Below, one piece after another: positions 17,637 to 25,960 of a stretch of 64,000 nt of DNA. Every line of letters begins with the position of its first letter. Within the stretch, counting starts at the first letter, position 1. The DNA comes from Burkholderiaceae bacterium (GTDB lineage: Bacteria > Pseudomonadota > Gammaproteobacteria > Burkholderiales > Burkholderiaceae_E). The stretch spans positions 186,001 to 250,000 of the forward strand of contig JAMLIN010000002.1 in the NCBI GenBank assembly GCA_023954135.1. Reading direction: 5' to 3'. A model generated the notes under the pieces. That model was given only the letters and a program-made list of their open reading frames with translations. It was not told the origin of the DNA and made no database searches. Both the position numbers and the translations under genes were made by a program.

Positions 17637-17653
17637 CGCCGGCAGCGCCGGCG
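17637..17653 (+). terminator. Short GC hairpin after the second dctM
   Basis: CGCCGGC (17637-17643) pairs with GCCGGCG (17647-17653) across a 3-base loop, 12 bases after the dctM stop. There is no T-run. It could slow or end some transcripts before the DsrE-like gene, or simply stabilise the mRNA 3' end. Confidence 0.3.
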
Positions 17654-17736
17654 ATGATGACATCGACGCCCGTGGCGCGCATGATGGTTCTCCCGTTTCA
17701 GTCACCGATGCCCGGCGCATCAGGAGGAGAGCCGCC

Positions 17737-18105
17737 ATGTCTCAGGATTCCAGGGAACTCGTCGTACTGGTCACCCGTGGCACCGACCACGAGTTGTCGT
17801 CGGTCGCATTCACCATCGCCTGCGGCGGCATCACCGCGGGCATGAAGGTCTGCGCATTCCTCACGAGCTCGGCCGTCGATCTGGTGCGCCGCGGCAGTGC
17901 CGATCTCACCCATGTCGCCCCGCTCGATCCGCTCGGGCAGCTGATGGCCGATTTCATGGCGCGCGGCGGCACGATCTACGCCTGCACCCCCTGCGTCAAG
18001 GCACGCGGCTATGCGCAGGAGGATTTCATCGATGGGGTGGTTATATCCGGTGCCAGCGCCATCCACGATCGACTCAAGACGGGCGCTGCCAGCCTGAGTT
18101 TCTGA
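17737..18105 (+). CDS. DsrE/DsrF-like small protein
   Basis: A 122-residue protein with a DsrE-like Rossmann-type fold: LVVLVTRGTDHELSSVAFTIA at the start, MKVCAFLTSSAVDLV in the middle and GGTIYACTPCVKARGY near residue 85. Cys83 and Cys86 form a CxxC pair at the place where DsrE/TusD relatives hold their sulfur-carrying cysteine. Family members bind persulfide sulfur or act as small redox/carrier proteins. Its place between a TRAP importer and two hydrolase-like genes is unusual and gives no direct sulfur link. The ATG is preceded by AGGAGGAGAG. Confidence 0.75.
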   Translation: MSQDSRELVVLVTRGTDHELSSVAFTIACGGITAGMKVCAFLTSSAVDLVRRGSADLTHVAPLDPLGQLMADFMARGGTIYACTPCVKARGYAQEDFIDGVVISGASAIHDRLKTGAASLSF

Positions 18106-18152
18106 AAGGCGCTAGCATCCGTTGGCACAAGCAACGACGAGGAGACAAACGC

Positions 18153-18782
18153 ATGAGCACCCGGATCGTGTCGGTCCTGCTGTTCGAGGACGTGGAGGTG
18201 CTGGATTTCGCCGGCCCGTTCGAAGTGTTCAACGTGGCGGGCCTGCTGAGCGGAATGCGCTGCTTCGATGTCTACACCACCGCCCAGCGGCTGCGGCCGG
18301 TCCTGGCGCGGGGCAAGCTCAGCATCAATCCGGAATACGCCTACGACGAGCAGCCCGAGCCCCATATCCTGGTGGTGCCCGGCGGCCCGGGGTCGCGGCG
18401 GGAATGCGTCAATCCCGCGACCCTCGAGCACATCCGCCGGCATCATGCGCGCGGCGGGATCATCCTGTCGGTCTGCACGGGTGCGCTCATCGTCACGAGC
18501 GCGGGCCTGGCCGACGGCAAGGCGATCGTCACCCACCAGGTGGGCCTGCCCCTGCTCGAGACGATGGGCAAGGATCTGCGCATCCATCCGAAGGCGCGGG
18601 TGGTGGACAACGGCAGCATCGTGTTTTCCGCGGGCGTGTCGGCGGGAACCGATGCGGCGCTCTACCTCGTGGCCCGGCTCTACGGCAAGGACGTGGCGGT
18701 CAAGACCGCACAGTACATGGAGTACGACTGGCGCTACACCGAGGTCGATGGCGTTTCGGTCATCGATGCCCGCGCCGAGTGA
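18153..18782 (+). CDS. DJ-1/PfpI-family protein
   Basis: A 209-residue class I glutamine-amidotransferase-like protein. It opens VSVLLFEDVEVLDFAGPFEVF, typical of the ThiJ/PfpI and isonitrile-hydratase-like branch. The nucleophile elbow ILSVCTGA holds Cys108, with an acidic residue near position 15 that may activate it. GGLADGK-like GLADGKAIVTHQ and GVSAGTDAALYLVARLYG complete the fold. There is no helix-turn-helix extension, so it is not a GATase-AraC regulator. It is preceded by GAGGAG and ends 9 bases before the deacetylase-like gene, so the two are tightly linked. Reaction unknown. Confidence 0.82.
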   Translation: MSTRIVSVLLFEDVEVLDFAGPFEVFNVAGLLSGMRCFDVYTTAQRLRPVLARGKLSINPEYAYDEQPEPHILVVPGGPGSRRECVNPATLEHIRRHHARGGIILSVCTGALIVTSAGLADGKAIVTHQVGLPLLETMGKDLRIHPKARVVDNGSIVFSAGVSAGTDAALYLVARLYGKDVAVKTAQYMEYDWRYTEVDGVSVIDARAE

Positions 18783-18791
18783 GGAGTGGGC

Positions 18792-19817
18792 ATGCAGGCC
18801 TTCTTCCATCCGGACCAGCTGCTGCACTGGCCGAAGACCTATTTCTCGCGCGGCGCGATGCGCCAGCCGCAGGAGGTGCCGGAGCGGGCCCGCCGGCTGC
18901 TGCGGGCCATCGAAGCACTGGGCTTCGACATCCGCGAGCCGCAGGACCACGGCCTGGCGCCCCTGCGGGCGGTCCATGCCGACGCCTACCTCGAGTTCCT
19001 GAGGACGGCGCACGAGCGCTGGCTCGAAGCCTCGCCGGACTGGGGCGACGAGGTGATGTCGAACATCTATGTGCGCGAGCCCAATCCCCGGCGCGGCATC
19101 CTCGCCGAGGCCGCCTATCATCTTGCCGACGGCAGTTGCCCGATCGGCGCCATGACCTGGCGCTCGGCCTACTGGAGCGCGCAGTCGGCCGTGGCCGCCG
19201 CCCGGGCCGTCATCGGGGGCGAGCGCGAGGTCTACGCCCTGTGCCGTCCGCCCGGTCACCATACCCGCAAGGATGCAGCGGGCGGCTTCTGCTACCTCAA
19301 CGCGACCGCGATCGCCGCCCATGAGCTGCGCGCCGGGTACGGCAAGGTGCTGGTGCTCGATACCGATGTGCATCACAGCCAGGGCACGCAGGACATCTTC
19401 TACGATCGCGCCGACGTCATGACGATCTCGGTGCACGCGAGCCCCGAGAATTTCTACCCGGTCGTGGCAGGGTTCGAGGACGAGACCGGTTCCGGCGCGG
19501 GGACGGGATTCAACCGGAACTTCCCGGTGCCGCACGGCGCCTCCGAGGACACCTTCTTCGAGTACGTCGACCGGGCGATCGACGCGGGCCGGAAGTTCGC
19601 TCCCGATGCCCTCGTCTTCGCGCACGGCTTCGACATCTACGTCGAGGATCCGCAATCGCCGATCGGGGTCAGCGCGGAAGGCTTCGGGCGGCTGGGCGAG
19701 CGCATCGCTTCGCTGGGCCTGCCGACGGTCATCGTCCAGGAGGGCGGCTATCACCTGGACACGCTCGAGAGCAATGCCCGCCGGTTCTTCACCGCGTTCC
19801 TGGAAGGCCGCGCCTGA
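18792..19817 (+). CDS. Acetylpolyamine amidohydrolase-like deacetylase (histone deacetylase superfamily)
   Basis: A 341-residue zinc deacetylase. The active-site pair His156-His157 is in PPGHHTRKDAAGGFCYLN, zinc ligands are Asp192 and His194 (DTDVHHSQGTQ) and Asp281 (HGFDIYVEDP), and GGY at the C-terminus supplies the transition-state tyrosine. Length and residue spacing closely follow acetylpolyamine amidohydrolases rather than acetoin-utilisation or histone deacetylases. ATG 18792 is preferred over GTG 18786 because GAGGAG is five bases upstream of it. It ends the TRAP-DsrE-PfpI run, suggesting that an imported acetylated amine is deacetylated in the cytoplasm. Confidence 0.88.
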   Translation: MQAFFHPDQLLHWPKTYFSRGAMRQPQEVPERARRLLRAIEALGFDIREPQDHGLAPLRAVHADAYLEFLRTAHERWLEASPDWGDEVMSNIYVREPNPRRGILAEAAYHLADGSCPIGAMTWRSAYWSAQSAVAAARAVIGGEREVYALCRPPGHHTRKDAAGGFCYLNATAIAAHELRAGYGKVLVLDTDVHHSQGTQDIFYDRADVMTISVHASPENFYPVVAGFEDETGSGAGTGFNRNFPVPHGASEDTFFEYVDRAIDAGRKFAPDALVFAHGFDIYVEDPQSPIGVSAEGFGRLGERIASLGLPTVIVQEGGYHLDTLESNARRFFTAFLEGRA

Positions 19818-19862
19818 GGACGACCGTCGCCGATCCGCCGGCGGCGTCGAAGTGACGTGGCT

Positions 19863-21281
19863 TCAACCCCCGATCCGGCTGAGATCAGGCCGTCCGGCTC
19901 TCCCGAGCACCTCCTCGATCGCGGCCGCGATGGCGAGCAGCCTGCCGTCGGCTCCCGGCGCACCGATGAGCTGGTAGCCGATGGGCAACTCCCCGGGGGC
20001 ACGGGGCAGCGACAGGGTGGCGGCGCATTGCCCGAGGTAGTTCGACGGCTGGGTGTTGCGCGTCATGCCCATGGCGAAGCGCATCGCCTGCGCGGGATCG
20101 TCGAAGGCGGCAAGGGGAGGGGGCAGGTCGACGGTTGTCGGCGTGGCGATGACGTCGACCGCATCGAAATACCGCTGGGCATTGCGGATGCTCCTCCTGC
20201 GCTTGAGGTCGATGGCGAGATAGTCGCTCGCCTGGACGCTGCGACCCGAGTTCACCCGGGCGGCGACGATCGGGTCCATGGTGGGTACGGCCGAGGCGAT
20301 CGTGTCGGATCCGAAAAGCGCCAGGCACGATACCGGCAGTGCCACCGGGAAATAGCCTTCGCGCTCGACGGCTTCGGCTACCTCGATCGGATCGAGTCGG
20401 CTGCCGGCCGTTGCGAGCCTCGAGTTGGCCGCATCGACCGCCTGCCGGATCTCCGGGGCGAGATCGTCGTAGTAGTAGCTGGTCGGGATGCCGATGCGCA
20501 GCCGGTCGACATCCACACGCTGCCGGAACGGTTCGTGACGGTAGCCGAAGAGCTGTGCATCGATCGCGTCGAACGCGATCCGGGCGTCCTGCGCGCTGCG
20601 GGTGAGCAGGCCGATGGTGTCGACGTCCGGGTGGAGCGGTACCGCCGCGTCGGTCGGCCAGTGGCCGAAGGTCGTCTTGAGGCCGAAGAGGCCGTTGAAG
20701 GCGGCCGGTACGCGTACCGATCCGCCCGTGTCCGAACCGATGGCGAAGGCGCACAGGCCGGCGCCGCAGGCTACGCCGGATCCGGAGCTGGATCCGCCCG
20801 GGACGCGCTGCTCGTCGAGGTCCCACGGATTCCACGGAGTGCCCAGCGGGGCGGACACCCCGGTGATGCCCAGGCACAGCTCGACCGCTTTCGTGGTGCC
20901 GAGGATGACCACGCCGCATCGGCGCAACGCGCTGATGAACGGCCCCTGCCGGTCGCCGGCGATGCCGGAGAAGTCGATCAGGGAGCCCGCCGACGGCGTC
21001 GGGAAACCGTCGATGGCGAACACGTCCTTCACCGCGATCGGCACGCCCATCAGCGGCCCGAGGTCTGTGCCGGCGGCGCGCAGGGCGTCGATCGCCCGGG
21101 CGGTGGCAAGCGCCCCTTCCCGGTCCACACGCTGGAAGGACCGCAGGCGCGAATCCAGGGCCTCGATGCGAGCCAGATAGGCGGTGGTGGCTTCGAGCGA
21201 GCTGATGCGGCCGCTGCGGAAATCGGTCGCGAAGCGGGCGAGGCCGCCTGCTTCGAAGGGGTCCGGCGGGATGCGTGACAT
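19863..21281 (-). CDS. Amidase (amidase-signature family), second copy
   Basis: A 472-residue amidase with the full catalytic triad: Lys85 (PIAVKDVF), cis-Ser in PGGSSSGSG (164/165) and nucleophile Ser188 in SDTGGSVRVPA. Unlike the amidase at 4651-6090 it keeps the standard DTGGS sequence, and overall the two are not close duplicates. The ATG at 21281 faces away from the Liv operon across 106 bases and the gene converges with the deacetylase gene with a 45-base gap. It may hydrolyse an amide imported by one of the adjacent transporters; substrate unknown. Confidence 0.88.
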   Translation of the reverse strand: MSRIPPDPFEAGGLARFATDFRSGRISSLEATTAYLARIEALDSRLRSFQRVDREGALATARAIDALRAAGTDLGPLMGVPIAVKDVFAIDGFPTPSAGSLIDFSGIAGDRQGPFISALRRCGVVILGTTKAVELCLGITGVSAPLGTPWNPWDLDEQRVPGGSSSGSGVACGAGLCAFAIGSDTGGSVRVPAAFNGLFGLKTTFGHWPTDAAVPLHPDVDTIGLLTRSAQDARIAFDAIDAQLFGYRHEPFRQRVDVDRLRIGIPTSYYYDDLAPEIRQAVDAANSRLATAGSRLDPIEVAEAVEREGYFPVALPVSCLALFGSDTIASAVPTMDPIVAARVNSGRSVQASDYLAIDLKRRRSIRNAQRYFDAVDVIATPTTVDLPPPLAAFDDPAQAMRFAMGMTRNTQPSNYLGQCAATLSLPRAPGELPIGYQLIGAPGADGRLLAIAAAIEEVLGRAGRPDLSRIGG

Positions 21282-21328
21282 GGCTTGGAAGTCTCCTGGA
21301 CGGCACGCTATTGGTGCATGCGCGCGGT

Positions 21329-21334
21329 TATACT
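21329..21334 (+). promoter_or_regulatory. Possible -10 box of the Liv operon
   Basis: TATACT lies 53 bases before the start codon of the binding-protein gene, in the divergent gap to the amidase. No convincing -35 hexamer is found at 16-18 bases, so activator dependence or another start is possible. Confidence 0.3.
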
Positions 21335-21387
21335 ACTCGCGAAGCCCGGCCGAGTCCGGGTCGCGATCCGAACAATCAGGAGACGAC

Positions 21388-22584
21388 ATGAAGAGCATGG
21401 CATTTCGCCTGGGTGCACTCTCGCTCGCCGCTTCCCTGGCGGGCTTTTCCGGAGTCGCGGCCGCACAGGTCAAGGTCGGGGTGATCAACAGCGTTTCGGG
21501 CGTCTTCTCGGCGTTCGGCCAGCGCTACCAGGTGGGCATGGACGTTGCGCTCGAGGAGATCAACGCCAAGGGCGGAATCAACGGCCAGAAGCTCGAGCTG
21601 ATCAGGCAGGACGATCGCTCCGAGGCGAACAGCGCGCTGGCGGCGGTCGAGTCGCTGCAGAACCAGGGCGTGGCGCTGATCATCGGCTCCTACGCCTCGT
21701 CGATCACCGGGCCGGTGGCGCGACTGATGACCCGCCAGAAGCTGCCGCTGATCGTGCTGGGCAGCGCCGACGACAGCATCACGAAGCCCGGCTCGCCCTG
21801 GGTGTTCCGGGCCAAGCACAATTCGACCATCGTCGCGAACGCCTACTTCAACTACTTCGATGCCCTGCGCAGCCAGGATGCCAGCCTTCGCAAGATCGCG
21901 GTGCTGCATGGCAACGGGGCCTGGCCGACCTCGCTCGCCGAGGAGGGCAAGCGCCAGATCGAGAAGCGCGGCTACGAGCTCGCCGGCAGCCAGTCCTACG
22001 ACCAGGGCACGACAGATTTCCGTCCCATCCTCAACCGCTTCCGCACAGCGGCGCCCGACATCATGTACATCACGTCCTACGCGGACGACGGCGTCGCGAT
22101 CACGCGGCAGATGCGCGAGGTGGGGCTCGACGCCAAGGTGATCGCGCTCGACACCTCGTCGTCGCTGCCGAGCTACATCCAGCAGGTGGGCAACCTGTCG
22201 GAGTACGTGGTGTCTGCGGTGAGCTGGAGCAAGGACGTCCAGTATCCCGGCGCGCAACAGCTCGAGGAGCGGCTGCGCGCGAAGGCCGGCGGCGAGGTCT
22301 CGTTCTACGAGGCCGAGGGCTACCTCGCGCTGCGGGTCGCCGCCGATGCGCTCGCTCGCGCCAAGTCGACCAGCCCCGACGATGTTCGCGAAGCACTGGC
22401 GGCGACGAATCTCGAGACGCCGGTCACCACCGTCGTCTTCGAGAACAAGGACGGCTTCCAGGGGCAGAACCCGATCCGCAGCCTGATCATCCAGATCCAG
22501 GATGGCAAGCACGTGACGGTCTTCCCGCCCGAGATCGCGGCGCAGCCGCCGCGCCACCCGACGCCCGCCTGGGACAAGCGATAG
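21388..22584 (+). CDS. Branched-chain amino acid-type ABC transporter substrate-binding protein
   Basis: A 398-residue type I periplasmic binding protein. The signal peptide covers residues 1-~26 (ending GVAAAQ), followed by VKVGVINSVSGVFSAFGQRYQVGMDVALEEINAKGG in two lobes, which is the Leu/Ile/Val-binding (Peripla_BP_6) signature. The ATG at 21388 is preceded by CAGGAGACG. It heads the five-gene Liv operon. Such proteins often bind amides, aromatic acids or short ureides rather than leucine itself, and the neighbouring amidases favour that here, but the ligand is not decidable from sequence. Confidence 0.9.
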   Translation: MKSMAFRLGALSLAASLAGFSGVAAAQVKVGVINSVSGVFSAFGQRYQVGMDVALEEINAKGGINGQKLELIRQDDRSEANSALAAVESLQNQGVALIIGSYASSITGPVARLMTRQKLPLIVLGSADDSITKPGSPWVFRAKHNSTIVANAYFNYFDALRSQDASLRKIAVLHGNGAWPTSLAEEGKRQIEKRGYELAGSQSYDQGTTDFRPILNRFRTAAPDIMYITSYADDGVAITRQMREVGLDAKVIALDTSSSLPSYIQQVGNLSEYVVSAVSWSKDVQYPGAQQLEERLRAKAGGEVSFYEAEGYLALRVAADALARAKSTSPDDVREALAATNLETPVTTVVFENKDGFQGQNPIRSLIIQIQDGKHVTVFPPEIAAQPPRHPTPAWDKR

Positions 22585-22618
22585 GCCTGGCCGCCCGTGA
22601 CTTTCGCAGGCCATTCAT

Positions 22619-22665
22619 CCGAGGGCAGGAGCCCTCGGGTGGGCCGGCGGGTTTCGCCCGCCGGC
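22619..22665 (+). terminator. Two tandem hairpins between the binding protein and livH
   Basis: Hairpin 1 has arms CCGAGGGC (22619-22626) and GCCCTCGG (22631-22638) with a 4-base AGGA loop. Hairpin 2 has arms GCCGGCGGG (22643-22651) and CCCGCCGGC (22657-22665) with loop TTTCG. Both are perfect. No T-run follows, so readthrough into livH is expected. They probably shield the upstream mRNA from 3' decay, giving binding protein in excess over permease. Confidence 0.55.
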
Positions 22666-22700
22666 GGGTGGCATGGCGGACCGGCGCCTGGAGGATGGCG

Positions 22701-23585
22701 ATGATCGACTGGGTCGTCCTGCTCCAGAATCTCTCCAACGGATTGCTGATCGGCGCCGTCTATGCCCTGGTCGGCATCGGGCTCACGCTGATCTTCGGCG
22801 TGATGGGGACGATCAACTTCGCCCACGGCGATTTCGTCGTCCTGGGGATGTACAGCGCGGTCCTGTTCAGCGGGCTGCTGGGCTGGGACCCCTACCTGAC
22901 CCTGATCTTCGCCATGCCCGGCGGGTTCCTGCTCGGGCTGGTGGTGCAGCGCTACGTCTTCGCGCGCGTCGTCGATGCGCCCCCTGAGGCCGGCATGCTG
23001 GCGACGCTGGGCCTGTCGCTTGTCATCGCCAACCTGCTGTTGCTCACCTTCGGCGGCGAGCCGCAGTCGGTCCATGTCGACTACGCGTCGAGCACGCTGG
23101 GCGCGGGCCCTGTGCGCATCTCCGTCGTGCTCCTGCTCGCGGGACTGGCGACCCTCGTGGTCACCGCCGGGTTGCATCTGCTGCTCAAGCGCACCGAGAT
23201 CGGTCGCGCCATCCGGGCCACCGCCGAGAATCGGCTCGGCGCCGAGATCGTCGGGATCGATACGCGCCGCGTCCAGGCGGTGGTGTTCGGCATCGGCGTG
23301 CTGCTGGCGGTGACCGCGGGGGTTGCCCTGATCCCGCTGCTGTTCGCATCGCCGGTCGTGACCGGCCCGCTGTTCACCCTCAAGGCCTTCGTGGTGACGG
23401 TGCTCGGCGGGCTCGGCAGCATGGGCGCTGCCATCGCCGGGGGCCTGCTGCTGGGCGTGGTCGAGATCATGGGCGCTTCCTACCTGTCGTCGGAATACCG
23501 GGATGCCTACGGGCTGTTCGTCTTCCTGCTCGTCCTGCTGTTCCGGCCCGAGGGCCTGTTCGGCAGGTCGGTCAAGCGCGTATGA
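22701..23585 (+). CDS. livH: Branched-chain amino acid-type ABC permease LivH
   Basis: A 294-residue membrane protein beginning with NGLLIGAVYALVGIGLTLIFGVMGTINFAHGDF, the LivH signature, with about eight helices and ending RPEGLFGR. GGAGG (22690-22694) directly abuts an upstream ATG (22695) but is six bases from ATG 22701, so the latter is chosen. The stop overlaps the livM start (ATGA). It forms the translocation channel with LivM. Confidence 0.92.
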   Translation: MIDWVVLLQNLSNGLLIGAVYALVGIGLTLIFGVMGTINFAHGDFVVLGMYSAVLFSGLLGWDPYLTLIFAMPGGFLLGLVVQRYVFARVVDAPPEAGMLATLGLSLVIANLLLLTFGGEPQSVHVDYASSTLGAGPVRISVVLLLAGLATLVVTAGLHLLLKRTEIGRAIRATAENRLGAEIVGIDTRRVQAVVFGIGVLLAVTAGVALIPLLFASPVVTGPLFTLKAFVVTVLGGLGSMGAAIAGGLLLGVVEIMGASYLSSEYRDAYGLFVFLLVLLFRPEGLFGRSVKRV

Positions 23586-24535
23586 AGCGCGACCTGCTGA
23601 TCCTGCTCGGGCTGGCCGTGGCGGCCGCCCTGTATCCGCAGGTATTCCCCCAGTACCTCGCGATCCCGATCACGATCCTGCTGTTCATCGGATGGGCGAC
23701 CTCCTGGGATCTCATCGGCGGCTGGGCGGGCCAGCTCAGCCTCGGCCACGCCGGCTTCGTCGGCATCGGCGCGTACTTCGTCGCGATCGGCGCGGAACGC
23801 TTCGACATCGCGCCCTGGTGGTCGCTGCTGGCCGCGATGGGCTTCTCGGCGCTCTTCGCGATGCTCTGGGGCGGGCTCACCTTCCGGCTGCAGGGGCCCT
23901 ATTTCGCCTTGTCGACGATCGCGATCGCCGAGATGCTGCGGCTGGTGGCGATCAACGAAACCTGGCTGAGCGGCGGTGCTTCCGGGGTGTTCATCTCGAC
24001 CCTGCCCGAGCCGTTCGGCATCGATCTCTTCGGCAAGCCGGTGCACTACTACCTGGCGCTCGCATTCGCGGCGAGCGTACTGCTGATCGTGATCCTCATC
24101 TCGAGGATCCGGTTCGGCTACCAGTTGCGCGCGGTGCGGGCCGACGAGCAGTCGGCGCGGGCGGTCGGCATCGATCCCTCGCGGGTCAAGCTCAAGGCTT
24201 TCATGCTGTCCGGGGCACTCGCCGCCTGCGGAGGCGGTATCTACGGCGTGTATCTCTCGTTCATGGAACCGCACGTGATGTTCAATCTCCTGCTGTCGAT
24301 CCAGATCGCCCTGACCGCGATCATCGGCGGGCGGGGGACGGTGTGGGGGCCGGCGATCGGCGCCATCGTGCTGGTCGGCGCGGGCGAGACCTTCCGCACC
24401 GTCTTCGCGCAGGCCAACATGCTGGTCTACGGGCTGCTGATCCTGGTGGTGGTGCTGTTCTTCCCGCGCGGCATCATGGGCGAGCTGATCCGCAACCAGG
24501 TGAGGAGGGCCTATGCCCGCCGCGCTCAGGGCTGA
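23582..24535 (+). CDS. livM: Branched-chain amino acid-type ABC permease LivM
   Basis: A 317-residue membrane protein with the LivM motif DLIGGWAGQLSLGHAGFVGIGAY and the cytoplasmic coupling segment RAVRADEQSARAVGIDPSRVKLKAFMLSG, which contacts the ATPases. The C-terminal GGRGTVWGPAIGAIVLV and FPRGIMGEL are typical. Its ATG overlaps livH, and its 3' end overlaps livG by 23 bases, so translation of the three genes is coupled. Confidence 0.92.
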   Translation: MKRDLLILLGLAVAAALYPQVFPQYLAIPITILLFIGWATSWDLIGGWAGQLSLGHAGFVGIGAYFVAIGAERFDIAPWWSLLAAMGFSALFAMLWGGLTFRLQGPYFALSTIAIAEMLRLVAINETWLSGGASGVFISTLPEPFGIDLFGKPVHYYLALAFAASVLLIVILISRIRFGYQLRAVRADEQSARAVGIDPSRVKLKAFMLSGALAACGGGIYGVYLSFMEPHVMFNLLLSIQIALTAIIGGRGTVWGPAIGAIVLVGAGETFRTVFAQANMLVYGLLILVVVLFFPRGIMGELIRNQVRRAYARRAQG

Positions 24536-25229
24536 GAACATCACGGTGCGCTTCGGCGGCGTGGTCGCGGTCGACAACGTCTCGCTCGAGCTGCCCGAGG
24601 GGAGGGTGCTCGGCCTGATCGGACCGAACGGCGCCGGCAAGACGACCCTCTTCAATGCGGTGACGGGCTTCGTGCCGCTCGCGGCCGGCAGGGTCTTCTT
24701 CCATGGGCGGGAGGTGACATCGGTGCCCACCCACATGCGTACCCGCATGGGCATGGGCCGCACCTTCCAGACCGAGCGGCCGTTCGAGGAGCTCACCGTC
24801 CTCGAGAACGTCCTGGTGGCGGCCTTTCTTCATCATCCGCGACGCGCGGCCGCCGAAGCGGCCGCGATGCGGGCGCTGTCGCAGGTCGGGCTGGCCGACC
24901 GGGCGCACCAGCCCGCCGCCGACCTCAATCTCGCGCGGCTGCGGCGCCTGGAGCTTGCCAAGGCGCTTGCGGTCGAGCCGAAGATCCTGTTCCTGGACGA
25001 GATCATGGCCGGGCTCAATCCGCCCGCGCTCGCCGAGATGATCGAGTTCCTGCGCGGACTCGCCGCCGGCGGCATGTCGATCCTGATGGTCGAGCACATC
25101 ATGGAGGCGATCATCCAGCTCTCCGACCATACGCTCGTGCTCGCGAACGGGGCGCTGATCGCCGAAGGCGCGCCGCGCGACGTCATCGCCGACGAGCGTG
25201 TCGTCGAGGCCTACCTGGGAACGGACTGA
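24513..25229 (+). CDS. livG: Branched-chain amino acid-type ABC ATP-binding protein LivG
   Basis: A 238-residue ATPase with Walker A GPNGAGKTT, the LivG-specific RTFQTERPFEELTVLENV region, and Walker B LFLDEIMAGLNP followed by the H-loop VEHIMEAI. The ABC signature is degenerate (LNLARLRRLELAKALA instead of LSGGQ...), as in a number of LivG proteins. The start is within livM behind GAGGAGGG. The stop overlaps the livF start by one base. Confidence 0.92.
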   Translation: MPAALRAENITVRFGGVVAVDNVSLELPEGRVLGLIGPNGAGKTTLFNAVTGFVPLAAGRVFFHGREVTSVPTHMRTRMGMGRTFQTERPFEELTVLENVLVAAFLHHPRRAAAEAAAMRALSQVGLADRAHQPAADLNLARLRRLELAKALAVEPKILFLDEIMAGLNPPALAEMIEFLRGLAAGGMSILMVEHIMEAIIQLSDHTLVLANGALIAEGAPRDVIADERVVEAYLGTD

Positions 25230-25960
25230 TGGCTGTCGATGACGATCGCGACGTCGTGCTGCGGGTCGAGAACGTCGATCTCGGCTACGGGAGCCTGCAG
25301 GTCGTCTTCGGGGTGAGCCTGTCGGTGCGACGTGGCGAGCTCGTCGGGCTAGTCGGCGGCAACGGCAGCGGCAAGTCCACCATCCTGCGCGCCGTGTCGG
25401 GGATGATCCATCCGATGGGCGGGCGCATCGTGTTCAACGGCGAGCCGGTCGGGGAGCTCGCTCCGCACCGGATGGCGCAGAAAGGCCTCGCCCACGTGCC
25501 GATGGGGCGGCAGCTTTTCCCGAACCTTTCTGTGCAGGAGAACCTGCTGCTGGGCGCCTACCTGCCGCATCTGCGCAAGGGGCGCGAGGAAGTGCTAGGC
25601 AAGGTCTACGGTCTCTTTCCCGATCTCGAGCGGATCGCCGGCCAGATGGCCGGCGCCCTGTCCGGGGGGCAGCAGCAGATGCTCGCGATCGGCCGCGCGC
25701 TGATGCTCAGTCCCGTGATGCTGATCATGGACGAGCCGAGCCTCGGGCTGTCGCCGCGCTACGTGAAGGACGTCATGCGGGCGATCCGCAGCGTCGCCGA
25801 CACGGGCCTGCCGGTCCTGCTGGTCGAGCAGAACATCAAGCAGGTCCTGCAGGTCAGCGATCGCGCCTACGTCCTCGAGAACGGGAGACTGGTGCTCGAA
25901 GGCGGCTCCGCCGAGCTGCAGGGGCATCCGCTGATCCGCAAGGCCTACCTCGGCCTCTAG
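25229..25960 (+). CDS. livF: Branched-chain amino acid-type ABC ATP-binding protein LivF
   Basis: A 243-residue ATPase with Walker A GGNGSGKST, signature LSGGQQQMLAIGRALM, Walker B LIMDEPSLGLSP and H-loop VEQNIKQ. It is the last gene of the Liv operon. Its TAG stop lies in the palindrome CTAG, which also encodes the stop of the convergent dppC gene, so the two operons meet with no intergenic DNA and no terminator. Confidence 0.93.
   Translation: MAVDDDRDVVLRVENVDLGYGSLQVVFGVSLSVRRGELVGLVGGNGSGKSTILRAVSGMIHPMGGRIVFNGEPVGELAPHRMAQKGLAHVPMGRQLFPNLSVQENLLLGAYLPHLRKGREEVLGKVYGLFPDLERIAGQMAGALSGGQQQMLAIGRALMLSPVMLIMDEPSLGLSPRYVKDVMRAIRSVADTGLPVLLVEQNIKQVLQVSDRAYVLENGRLVLEGGSAELQGHPLIRKAYLGL

Noticed and set aside
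21311-21334. TTGGTG as the -35 partner of TATACT upstream of the Liv operon
   Set aside because: The spacer is only 12 bases, too short for a sigma-70 promoter.
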